From Thermus brockianus (lineage in GTDB: Bacteria; Deinococcota; Deinococci; Deinococcales; Thermaceae), in assembly GCF_001880325.1 (NCBI RefSeq), contig NZ_CP016312.1, positions 1 through 64,000 on the forward strand: 64,000 nucleotides of DNA. The letters are read 5' to 3'. This document shows positions 55,095 to 62,387 of this stretch, piece by piece. Within the stretch, counting starts at the first letter, position 1. Each line of letters starts with the position of its first letter. A model generated the notes under the pieces. That model ran no database searches and was not told where the DNA came from. It saw only the letters and a list, made by a program, of their open reading frames with translations. Both the position numbers and the translations under genes were made by a program.

Positions 55095-55826
55095 ATGAGG
55101 ACGGCGTTGGTGACCGGAGGAAGCCGCGGCATAGGTCGGGCCATTGCCGAGGCCCTTTTGCGTAAGGGGTTTCGCGTGGCCATCGCCAGCCGAAATCCGG
55201 AGGAGGCGGCGGAGGCCCTCAAGAGGGAAGGTTTACCCGTCCTGGCCCTGAAAAGCGATTTGGAAGCGGACGATCCAGCGGGGCTGGTGGAGGAGGCCCA
55301 CCGGGCCCTGGGGGGGCTCCATGCGCTGGTGCACGCCGCGGCGGTCAACGTGCGCAAGCCTGCCTTGGAACTCTCCTACGAGGAGTGGCGGCGCGTCCTT
55401 TACCTCCACCTAGACGTGGCCTTTCTCCTTGCCCAGGCGGCGGCACCCCGCATGGCGGAGGCTGGTTGGGGCCGGATCCTCTTTCTCGGCTCCGTGACCA
55501 CCTTTACCGGAGGTGGTCCGGTGCCCATACCTGCCTACACCACGGCCAAGACCGCCCTTTTGGGCCTCACCCGTGCCCTGGCCAAGGAGTGGGCTCCCCT
55601 GGGGATTAGGGTCAACCTCCTCTGCCCGGGGTATGTGGAGACGGAGTTCACCCTCCCCGTGCGGCAGAACCCCGAGCTCTACGGCCCCATCACCGCCCGC
55701 ATCCCCTTGGGCCGCTGGGCCAAGCCCGAGGAGATCGCCCGGGTAGCCGTGGCCCTCTGTGGGGAAGAGGCGGAGTACCTCACGGGCCAGGCGGTGGTGG
55801 TGGACGGAGGCTTTCTCGCCTACTGA
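55095..55826 (+). CDS. short-chain dehydrogenase/reductase
   Basis: 243 residues: TALVTGGSRGIGRAIAEALL (NAD motif), LHALVHAAAVN, catalytic serine in ILFLGSVTT, YTTAK with the Tyr/Lys pair and LLCPGYVETEFT. The C-terminal VVVDGGFLAY is typical of gluconate 5-dehydrogenase/FabG-like SDRs. I chose ATG 55095 behind AGGAGGAGA; the open frame upstream overlaps kdgK. Last gene of the sugar-acid operon; converges on paaZ with a 7-bp overlap. Confidence 0.9.
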   Translation: MRTALVTGGSRGIGRAIAEALLRKGFRVAIASRNPEEAAEALKREGLPVLALKSDLEADDPAGLVEEAHRALGGLHALVHAAAVNVRKPALELSYEEWRRVLYLHLDVAFLLAQAAAPRMAEAGWGRILFLGSVTTFTGGGPVPIPAYTTAKTALLGLTRALAKEWAPLGIRVNLLCPGYVETEFTLPVRQNPELYGPITARIPLGRWAKPEEIARVAVALCGEEAEYLTGQAVVVDGGFLAY

Positions 55827-57811
55827 GGCTTCCGCGCCACCAGGGTGAGGAGGGTGTAGCTCGCCACCGTTTTGCCCTCCTGGTTCACCACCTCCACCGC
55901 CCACTCCACCACCCCGGTCTTCTCGTCCCGGGGGCGCTTGGCCTTCACCGTGAGGCGGGCCTGGAGGGTGTCCCCAATCCCCACGGGCTCGGTGAAGCGG
56001 AGGCCCTCGAGGCCGTAGTTGGCGAGGACCGGCCCCGGAGCCGGGTCCACGAAGAGCCCGGCGGCGGCGGCGAGGACGAAGTACCCGTGGGCCACCCGCT
56101 TGCCGAAGAGGCTCTTCTGGGCCGCAAGCTCGTCCGTGTGGGCGTAGAAGTGGTCCCAGGAGAGGTGGGCGAAGAGGGCGATGTCCGCCTCGGTCACCGT
56201 GCGGCGGTGGGTGACGAGGGTCTCGCCCACGGCGAGCTCCTCGTAGGCCTTGCGGAAGGGGTGGACCTGGGCGGGGATTTCCGCTCCCTTGGCGTATTCC
56301 GAGAGGAGGGCCTGGAGGCTAATGGGGTCCCCCTGGAGGGCGAGGCGGGCCAGGTGCCGCTTCACGGAGAGAAGCCCCCCAAGCTCCTCCCCGCCCCCCG
56401 CCCGGCCCGGCCCCCCGTGGAGGAGGCGGGGGAGGGGGGAGCCGTGGCCGGTGGAGGCCTTGGCATCCCGGCGGTTGAGGAGGTGGAGCCTCCCCACCTC
56501 TCCCGAAAGCCCCAGGAGGTAGAAGCGGGCCTCCTCGGGGTCGGGGGTGGCCAGGGTGGCCACCAGCATCCCCCCGCCCATGCGGGCGAGGCGCAGGGCT
56601 TCCTCCTTCGTGCGGTAGGGGAAGAAGGTGGCCACGGGGCCGAAGGGCTCCACCCGGTGGAGGGCCTCCTGCCAAGGGTCCTTGGCCAGGAGGAGGGTAG
56701 GGGGGAAGAAGGCCCCGTCCTTGCGGCCCTCGTGCTGCCAGTAGACCTGGGCGCCCGCCTCAAGGAGGGCCGCCACCGCCCCCTCCACCTCCGCCTTCTG
56801 GGCCAGGGAGGCCAGGGGGCCCAGGTCCACCCCTTCCTCCCGGGGGTCGCCCAGGCGCAAGGGGGCCAGGCGGGCCCGGGTGGCCTCGAGGAGGGCCTCC
56901 AGCCGCCCCTCCGGCACCAGGACCCGGCGGATGGCGGTGCACCGCTGCCCGCTTTTGATGGCGAGCTCTTGGGCGATCTCCTCGGCGAGGCGGACGAGTT
57001 CCTCTTCCCCCGCCTCCTCCCCCAGGATGGCGGCGTTTAAGGAGTCCGTCTCGGCGTTGAAGGGGGTCCCTCGCTCCAGGAAGGCGGGGTGGCGCCGCAA
57101 GCGGTCCGCCGTGGCCTTGGAGCCTGTGAAGTAGAGGCTATCCCGGTGGTCCAAGGCGTCCAGGGCGTCCCCCAGGCCCCCCGCCACGAACTGGAAGCTC
57201 CCCTCGGGGAGGAGGCCCGATTCCAGCATCATCCGGGCCAGGGCCTCGGCCACGTGGGCCGTGGGGGTGGCGGGCTTGGCCAGGGTGGGCACCCCGGCGA
57301 GGAAGGCGGGGGCGAACTTCTCCAGGAGCCCCCAGACGGGGAAGTTGAAGGCGTTCACCTGGAGGGTAATCCCTCCCTTGGGCCCAAGGACGTGCCGCCC
57401 CTGGAAGGCGGGGTCCTTGGCAAGGGGAAGGTATTCGTCCTCGGGAAGCAGGTTCCCCTCGGGGAGGGTGCGGGCCAGGCTGGCGTAGGTGTAGAGAACC
57501 CCAATCCCCCCGTCCACGTCGTACCAGGCGTCCCGCCTCGTACCCCCCGTGGTGGCGTAGAGGCGGTAGAGCACCTCCTTCCTCTCCGAGAGGTACTGGG
57601 CGAGGGCCCTTAGCCGCCTTCCCCGCTCCTGGAAGCCCAAGGCCAAAAGGGCCTTCCCCCCCACCTCCCGCCCGTAAAGGATGGCCTCCTTAAGGGGTAG
57701 GCCTTCCGCCGTGACCCGGGCGAGCTCCGCGTGGGTGGCGGCGTCCCGGATGGGGATGCCTTCCCCCTCGCCTTCCCGCCATTGGCCTAGAAGGTAGCTC
57801 TTTAGCTTCAT
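55820..57811 (-). CDS. paaZ: PaaZ: oxepin-CoA hydrolase / 3-oxo-5,6-dehydrosuberyl-CoA semialdehyde dehydrogenase
   Basis: 663 residues, bifunctional. Residues 1-~520 are an aldehyde dehydrogenase (NAFNFPVWGLLEKFAPAFLAGVP, catalytic Glu in FNAETDSLN, catalytic Cys in KSGQRCTAIRRV). Residues ~535-663 are an MaoC-type hotdog hydratase (HLSWDHFYAHTDE, VAHGYFVLAAAAGLFVDPAPG) that opens the oxepin ring. Ring cleavage step of phenylacetate degradation. 2 bp after paaD. Confidence 0.93.
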   Translation of the reverse strand: MKLKSYLLGQWREGEGEGIPIRDAATHAELARVTAEGLPLKEAILYGREVGGKALLALGFQERGRRLRALAQYLSERKEVLYRLYATTGGTRRDAWYDVDGGIGVLYTYASLARTLPEGNLLPEDEYLPLAKDPAFQGRHVLGPKGGITLQVNAFNFPVWGLLEKFAPAFLAGVPTLAKPATPTAHVAEALARMMLESGLLPEGSFQFVAGGLGDALDALDHRDSLYFTGSKATADRLRRHPAFLERGTPFNAETDSLNAAILGEEAGEEELVRLAEEIAQELAIKSGQRCTAIRRVLVPEGRLEALLEATRARLAPLRLGDPREEGVDLGPLASLAQKAEVEGAVAALLEAGAQVYWQHEGRKDGAFFPPTLLLAKDPWQEALHRVEPFGPVATFFPYRTKEEALRLARMGGGMLVATLATPDPEEARFYLLGLSGEVGRLHLLNRRDAKASTGHGSPLPRLLHGGPGRAGGGEELGGLLSVKRHLARLALQGDPISLQALLSEYAKGAEIPAQVHPFRKAYEELAVGETLVTHRRTVTEADIALFAHLSWDHFYAHTDELAAQKSLFGKRVAHGYFVLAAAAGLFVDPAPGPVLANYGLEGLRFTEPVGIGDTLQARLTVKAKRPRDEKTGVVEWAVEVVNQEGKTVASYTLLTLVARKPQ

Positions 57812-57813
57812 GC

Positions 57814-58269
57814 TTACACCGCCTTAAAGGCCTCAAAGACCTCGCCGCAGGAGGCGCACTGGTAGAGCATCTTGCAGAGGGTGGCCCCGAAGGCGTTCCT
57901 GAGGACCACCTCCCGGCCGCCGCACCGGGGGCAGGGAGGGTCCTGGTGGGCCAGGGGGAGGGGCAGGGGCGGGGCGATGCCGTAGGCGGCGAGCCTCGCC
58001 TTGGCCTCCTCGGTCATGGCCTCCGTGGACCAGGGGGTGCGGGCCTCCTCCACCTCCACCTCCTCCGCCCCCGCCGCCTTCAGGGCCCTCACGATCTCCT
58101 CGCGGATCTGCTTTAGGGCCGGGCAGCCCGAGAAGGTGGGGCGGAAGCGCACCTTGACCCGGCTCCCCTCCGCCTCCACCCCCAGGACCATCCCCATCTC
58201 CACGATGTTCAGGACGGGGATCTCCGGGTCTTTGACCCCTTTTAGGGCCTCCCAGTAGCGGTCTACCAC
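57814..58269 (-). CDS. paaD: PaaD: phenylacetyl-CoA epoxidase Fe-S assembly subunit
   Basis: 151 residues: an N-terminal MIP18/DUF59 domain (VKDPEIPVLNIVEMGMVLGV; FRPTFSGCPALKQI) and a C-terminal CxxC...CxxC zinc-ribbon (PPCPRCGGREVVLRNAFG, QCASCGEVFEAF). Needed for function of the epoxidase. I chose GTG 58269: it overlaps the paaC stop by 7 bp and the family begins at VVDRYWEALKG; the open frame reaches further up inside paaC. Confidence 0.9.
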   Translation of the reverse strand: MVDRYWEALKGVKDPEIPVLNIVEMGMVLGVEAEGSRVKVRFRPTFSGCPALKQIREEIVRALKAAGAEEVEVEEARTPWSTEAMTEEAKARLAAYGIAPPLPLPLAHQDPPCPRCGGREVVLRNAFGATLCKMLYQCASCGEVFEAFKAV

Positions 58270-59024
58270 GCCTTGGCCTCCGGATCCCAGCGGGCCACGG
58301 ACTGCATCTCGGCGAGCAGGGACCATAGGTACTCCGTGTGCTCCTTGCGGTCTTTGGGGACGTAGCCCCCCTGGGGGGGCTTGAGCCCCGAGCGCTCCAG
58401 GTGCCGGGTCACCTCCTCCAGGTAGGCCCCTTCCAGGGCCTTCAGGTCCGGCACCACCCCCGCCTCCACCAGGGCCTCCTCCTCGGGGAGGGGGATGAAG
58501 AGCTGTTTGGCGTAGGGGAAGAGGAGCTCCAGGGCCTCCTGGGCGCGGCGGTGGCTTTCCTCGGTGCCCTGGCCCAGGCGTTCCACCCAGAGGACGCTGT
58601 GCTTTAGGTGGAAGCGCTCCTCCTTGAGGATGCGGCTTGCCACCTCCCTAAGGGGCTCATAGGCGCTCTTCTCCGCCTCCTTGAGCCACAGGTTCTCGTA
58701 GGCGTCAAAGAGGTACTGCCGCACCATGGTGAAGGCCCAGTCCCCCTTGGGGAGCTCCACTAGGATGGCGTTCTGGTACTCCAGGGGGTCGCGGAAGAAG
58801 ACCAGGCGGTCGGGGTCGGAGCCATCCAGCTCCTGGCGGAGCTCTAGGTACAGCTTGGCGTGGCCCAGCTCGTCCTGGGCCAGGTTGGCGATGGCGATGT
58901 CCTCCTCGAGGATGGGCGCATGGGCCACCCACTCGGAAAGGCGCTGGGCCAGGACCACCTCGTCGTCGGCCAAGGCGGTGAGCTTGGCCACCAGGGCCTC
59001 TTTGAGGTAAGGGTCAAGGGGCAT
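58263..59024 (-). CDS. paaC: PaaC: phenylacetyl-CoA epoxidase structural subunit
   Basis: 253 residues, ferritin-like, partner of the catalytic PaaA. Helical layout with LADDEVVLAQRLSEWVAHAPILEEDIAIANLAQDELGHA and LKEERFHLKH, the family segments. Its diiron ligands are usually incomplete, and the protein is structural. Starts at ATG 59024, inside the end of paaB (11-bp overlap). Confidence 0.93.
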   Translation of the reverse strand: MPLDPYLKEALVAKLTALADDEVVLAQRLSEWVAHAPILEEDIAIANLAQDELGHAKLYLELRQELDGSDPDRLVFFRDPLEYQNAILVELPKGDWAFTMVRQYLFDAYENLWLKEAEKSAYEPLREVASRILKEERFHLKHSVLWVERLGQGTEESHRRAQEALELLFPYAKQLFIPLPEEEALVEAGVVPDLKALEGAYLEEVTRHLERSGLKPPQGGYVPKDRKEHTEYLWSLLAEMQSVARWDPEAKAW

Positions 59025-59537
59025 CCTCCACCTCCTTGGCGGTGATGAGGCCGTAATAGCTCTGCAGGCGGTAGGTCTTCTCCTTGGCAGGGGCGAACCA
59101 GCTCTCTATGACCTCCTCCTTGGGCTCCGTGCCCACCACCAGCCCCTCCGGCACCGCCCAAAAGGCCACCCCCTGGGTGTGGAGGAGGGCCTCCTTTATG
59201 GCGGAAGCAGGTCCCTTGGCGAGAAAACGGCCCACCAGGTCCCCGTAGACCATGCTCCGGCGGTGGCTCCGCTTGGCGAAGACCCAGTAAGCCTCCTCTC
59301 TACCCTCCTCCGCCTCTTCCGCCCAAGGCCCCTTAAGCCCCTCCTGGGTCACGTGGAAGAAGGCTTCCGCAGGGGCCACGAAGAGGGCGTAGGCGGAGGG
59401 GCGGCGCACGAAGACGTGCCGGGCGAGGAGCAGGGCGTGCTCGGGGTCCGTGGCGTGCACCGAGCCCACCATCTGGGGGGGCTTTTGGGCGTGTCCTGCT
59501 TGATGACCTCGTACCGGGGCCACTCCGTTCCCCACAT
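59014..59537 (-). pseudogene. paaB: PaaB: phenylacetyl-CoA epoxidase subunit, duplicated domain, -1 frameshift
   Basis: The start (ATG 59537, behind GGAGGGCG) reads [20 protein letters not shown], then leaves frame at a run of seven Gs (59475-59481, plus strand). The family resumes with [21 protein letters not shown] in the next frame. One added G gives 174 residues. Classic PaaB is about 95. The second half (EEAYWVFAKRSHRR ... AIKEALLHTQGVAFWAVP) resembles the first and looks like a tandem duplicate. PaaB bridges PaaA and PaaC. Being mid-operon, the break should matter unless it is a read error. Confidence 0.85.
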
Positions 59538-59546
59538 GGCGCCCTC

Positions 59547-60518
59547 CTAGTCCGCCGCCTGGGCCAGGCGCCTCCTGGCGTGGGCCTCCATGGCCTCCCG
59601 CACCCAGCGCCCCTCCTCGTGGGCCCTTCGCCTTGCCAGGAGGCGGTGCCGGTTCATGGGGCCTTCCCCCTGGATGACCTTCCAGAACTCGTCCCAGGGG
59701 ATGGGCCCGTGGACCCAGTTCCCCGTCTTCTCGTCGTAGCGGAGGTGGGGGTCTGGGGGCACAAGCCCCGCCTCCAGGAGCTCGGGCACGTGCTCGTTCA
59801 GGAACTCCTGACGGATCTGGTCGTTGGTCTTGGTCTTGATGCCCCAGCGGAGGAGGAGGGGGGTGTGGGGGGAGTCGGTGTCGTGGGGGCCGGCCATCAT
59901 GAGGGTGGGCCACCACCAGCGGTTCAGGGCGTCTTGGACCATCTGCCGTTGCTTCCTAGACCCCTTGGCGTAGAGGAGGACCGCCTCCTTCCCCTGCTTG
60001 TGGTGGAAGGTTTCCTCGGCGCAGATGCGCACCATGGCCCGGGAGTAGGGCCCATAGGAGCACTGGGCCAGCATGGTCTGGTTCTTGATGGCCATGCCGT
60101 CCACCAGCCAGCCGATGATGCCCACGTCCGCCCAGGTAAGGGTGGGGTAGTTGAAGATGTTGGAGTACTTGGCCCGGCCCGAAAGCAGGGCCTCCACCAT
60201 CTCCTCCCGCGTCACCCCCAGGGTTTCGGCGGCGTGGTAGAGGTACTGGCCGTGCCCGGCCTCGTCCTGCACCTTGGCCAGGAGGATAAGCTTGCGCCTT
60301 AGGGAGGGGGCCCGGGTAATCCAGGCCCCTTCTGGGAGCATGCCCACCCATTCGCTATGGGCGTGCTGGGAGATCATGCGTATGAGTTGGCGGCGGTACT
60401 CCGCCGGCATCCAGTCCCCGGGTTCAATCTTCTCCCCCCGGGCGATCCTGGCCTCAAACTCCGCAAGCCTCTCCGGGTAGTCCGGGTCTTCCGGGTAACC
60501 GATCCTAAGCTTCACCAT
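59547..60518 (-). CDS. paaA: PaaA: phenylacetyl-CoA 1,2-epoxidase catalytic subunit
   Basis: 323 residues of the diiron epoxidase that attacks phenylacetyl-CoA. Ferritin-type metal motifs: [18 protein letters not shown] and [14 protein letters not shown]. Substrate segment [22 protein letters not shown] matches the family. I chose ATG 60518; it overlaps the end of the TetR gene by 14 bp and has CCTTC/GGAGG-like spacing. No paaE reductase gene is in the window, so another reductase must supply electrons. Confidence 0.94.
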   Translation of the reverse strand: MVKLRIGYPEDPDYPERLAEFEARIARGEKIEPGDWMPAEYRRQLIRMISQHAHSEWVGMLPEGAWITRAPSLRRKLILLAKVQDEAGHGQYLYHAAETLGVTREEMVEALLSGRAKYSNIFNYPTLTWADVGIIGWLVDGMAIKNQTMLAQCSYGPYSRAMVRICAEETFHHKQGKEAVLLYAKGSRKQRQMVQDALNRWWWPTLMMAGPHDTDSPHTPLLLRWGIKTKTNDQIRQEFLNEHVPELLEAGLVPPDPHLRYDEKTGNWVHGPIPWDEFWKVIQGEGPMNRHRLLARRRAHEEGRWVREAMEAHARRRLAQAAD

Positions 60519-61089
60519 CCTCGCCTCCTTCCTCCACGCCGAGGGCCCGGAGCACGAGCCTGGCGTAGGCTTCCGAAAGCTCCTCCAGGGAAAGGGGGCC
60601 ATCGGGCCGGTACCACTGGTAGGTCCAGTTGAGGGCGGAGAGGACGAAGAGGGTGGCGAGGCGGACGTTTTCCACCCGGAAGACCCCCTTCTCCACCCCT
60701 TCCTGGACCACCCCTTGCACCCCCTCCTCGTAGCGGCGCCTTAAGGCCTTGGCCTCCTGGAGGAGGGGTGGGGAGAGGTGCTTCCACTCGTGGAAGAAGA
60801 CCGTGGCCCGGGGAAGCTCCTCGGCGATCACCCGAAGGTGGCCCCTGACCAAAGCCCGCATGCGCTCCACGGGGCTACCCTCCGGGAGGCCTTGCAGAAC
60901 GGCAAGGAAGCGCTCCGCCGCCTGCCGCACCACCTCCAGGAGGATTTCCTCCTTGGACTGGATGTGGGCGTAAAGGCTACCCCCTTGCAGGTTCAGGTGG
61001 CGGGCCAGTTCCCGCATGCTGGTGGCGTGGTAGCCCCGCTGGCTGAAGAGGGTGCCTGCCACGTGGAGGATCTCGTCCCGGCGCTCCAT
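60505..61089 (-). CDS. TetR family repressor of the phenylacetate operon (PaaR-like)
   Basis: 194 residues: N-terminal TetR HTH ([47 protein letters not shown]), then an effector domain of nine helices with [24 protein letters not shown]. It sits first in the paa operon, so it resembles PaaR, whose known ligand is phenylacetyl-CoA. I chose ATG 61089; the open frame upstream reads through the operator. Orthology is inferred from position and fold. Confidence 0.87.
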   Translation of the reverse strand: MERRDEILHVAGTLFSQRGYHATSMRELARHLNLQGGSLYAHIQSKEEILLEVVRQAAERFLAVLQGLPEGSPVERMRALVRGHLRVIAEELPRATVFFHEWKHLSPPLLQEAKALRRRYEEGVQGVVQEGVEKGVFRVENVRLATLFVLSALNWTYQWYRPDGPLSLEELSEAYARLVLRALGVEEGGEDGEA

Positions 61090-61091
61090 GG

Positions 61092-61105
61092 CTAACGGTC
61101 GTTTG
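61092..61105. promoter_or_regulatory. TetR/PaaR operator before the repressor gene
   Basis: CTAACGGTCGTTTG fits the CNAACGNNCGTTNG motif I recall for T. thermophilus PaaR exactly. It abuts the start codon of the repressor gene, so the repressor should control its own operon. Confidence 0.6.
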
Positions 61106-61200
61106 TTAGTTTCGCACACCCCGGCGGAAGGGACAAGTGTCCTGGCTCACCTTTTCGCCCCCGCTTGACCGCCTGGGGCCGGTGGGGTAGCATGGGTTCC

Positions 61201-61216
61201 AACCGAATGGTCGGTA
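61201..61216. promoter_or_regulatory. TetR-type operator before the TAXI transporter genes
   Basis: ACCGA-ATGG-TCGGT, a near-palindrome 13 bp before the TAXI start codon. It differs by one base from the pattern of the thiolase site at 40790. It suggests shared control (PfmR/PaaR-type) of the transporter and the phenylacetate/acyl-CoA genes. Confidence 0.5.
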
Positions 61217-61228
61217 AGGAGGTTGGGG

Positions 61229-62386
61229 ATGGCTTGGAAGAAAGTCTTTGTGTGGGCTTTCCTTTCGTCACTCCTCGTGAGCTTTGCCCAGGGAACGGGT
61301 CCTTGGCCAAGGCAGCTCCTCTTCGGCTCCACGGAGGTGGGCACGGCGGGCTATTCCCTGCTGGTGGCCTGGTCAGGGGAGTTTTCCGCCGCTACGGGGG
61401 TCCAGGTGCGGGTTTCCCCCGGCGCCACGCCTACCATTACGGGGTGGCTATTGGAGCGTCGGGTGGACTTCATCTCCGCGCCGCTCACGGTGCTGGTGGA
61501 GTCCTTGGACGGGGAGCCGGGGTACCGCCCCGGGCCCCTGCGGGTGGTTTACCCGGCCATCCTAACCCCCTGGGGTCTCATGACCCGCGGGGATACCCCT
61601 TACCGGCGGGTGCAGGACATAGGGCCGGGGGTACGGGTAGCCTGGCCCCCCTTCTCCTACTTCCACCGCATTTTGGATGGCCTCTTTGCCTGCCGGGGGA
61701 TGAGCCGGGAACAGGCGCGCTTGGTGCCCGTGGCTAACTACAACGCCAATTCTCGGGTGATTGCCGAGGGCGGGGCGGATATAGCCTTCACCTCGCCCGT
61801 GTCAGACGTGAACGTGGAGGTGGAGGGGAACCCCAGGGGGATACGCTGGCTCCCCGTGCCCACACCGCAGGAAGACCGTACCTGCCTTCTGCGTTGGCAG
61901 CGGGCTTACCCCCTTCTCAAGCTCGTCCGGCCCGCAGACGTAGGGGTTACCTCGGCCCGGGGGGTGCGGACCTTCGTCATCCCTAGCGTCTACTACACCC
62001 GGGCCGACGTGGACGAGGCCCTGGTCTACCAGCTCGTGAAGTGGTGGGACGAGAACCATGCCCTCTATGGGGACAAGCATGCCATGGCCCGCTACCAAAC
62101 CCTGGAGAGCCTGCGCTTCGTGGTGGAAAACCTTTCCGTGCCCCTCCATCCCGGGACCGTGCGCTACCTGAAGGAGAAGGGGCTATGGAATCAGGCGATG
62201 GAGGCGAAGCAGATAGCCTCTGTACGCCTTGCGGACCAGTACGCCACCCTTTACGAAAGGGCCTTGGCCCTCGCGCGTTCCCGCCGCATCAGCACCGATC
62301 CCGCAAGCGAAGCGTGGCAGCGCTTCTGGCGGGAATTCCTGGCGCAAAACCGCGTGCCCCGCTTCTCCGAGGCTTGGAGGCCCTAG
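61229..62386 (+). CDS. TAXI family TRAP transporter solute-binding protein
   Basis: 385 residues with a signal peptide (cleavage near SFA-QG, about residue 21). TAXI-type segments: LLFGSTEVGTAGYSLLVAWSGEF, WLLERRVDFISAPLTVLV, YNANSRVIAEGGADIAFTSPVSD and RTFVIPSVYYTRADVDEALVYQLVKWWDENH. Ligand unknown; TAXI proteins bind glutamate, aromatic or other organic acids. I chose ATG 61229, 6 nt behind AAGGAGG; the open frame starts two codons earlier. Divergent from the paa operon with a TetR site between, so phenylacetate or a related aromatic acid is a fair hypothesis. Confidence 0.88.
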   Translation: MAWKKVFVWAFLSSLLVSFAQGTGPWPRQLLFGSTEVGTAGYSLLVAWSGEFSAATGVQVRVSPGATPTITGWLLERRVDFISAPLTVLVESLDGEPGYRPGPLRVVYPAILTPWGLMTRGDTPYRRVQDIGPGVRVAWPPFSYFHRILDGLFACRGMSREQARLVPVANYNANSRVIAEGGADIAFTSPVSDVNVEVEGNPRGIRWLPVPTPQEDRTCLLRWQRAYPLLKLVRPADVGVTSARGVRTFVIPSVYYTRADVDEALVYQLVKWWDENHALYGDKHAMARYQTLESLRFVVENLSVPLHPGTVRYLKEKGLWNQAMEAKQIASVRLADQYATLYERALALARSRRISTDPASEAWQRFWREFLAQNRVPRFSEAWRP

Positions 62387-62387
62387 C

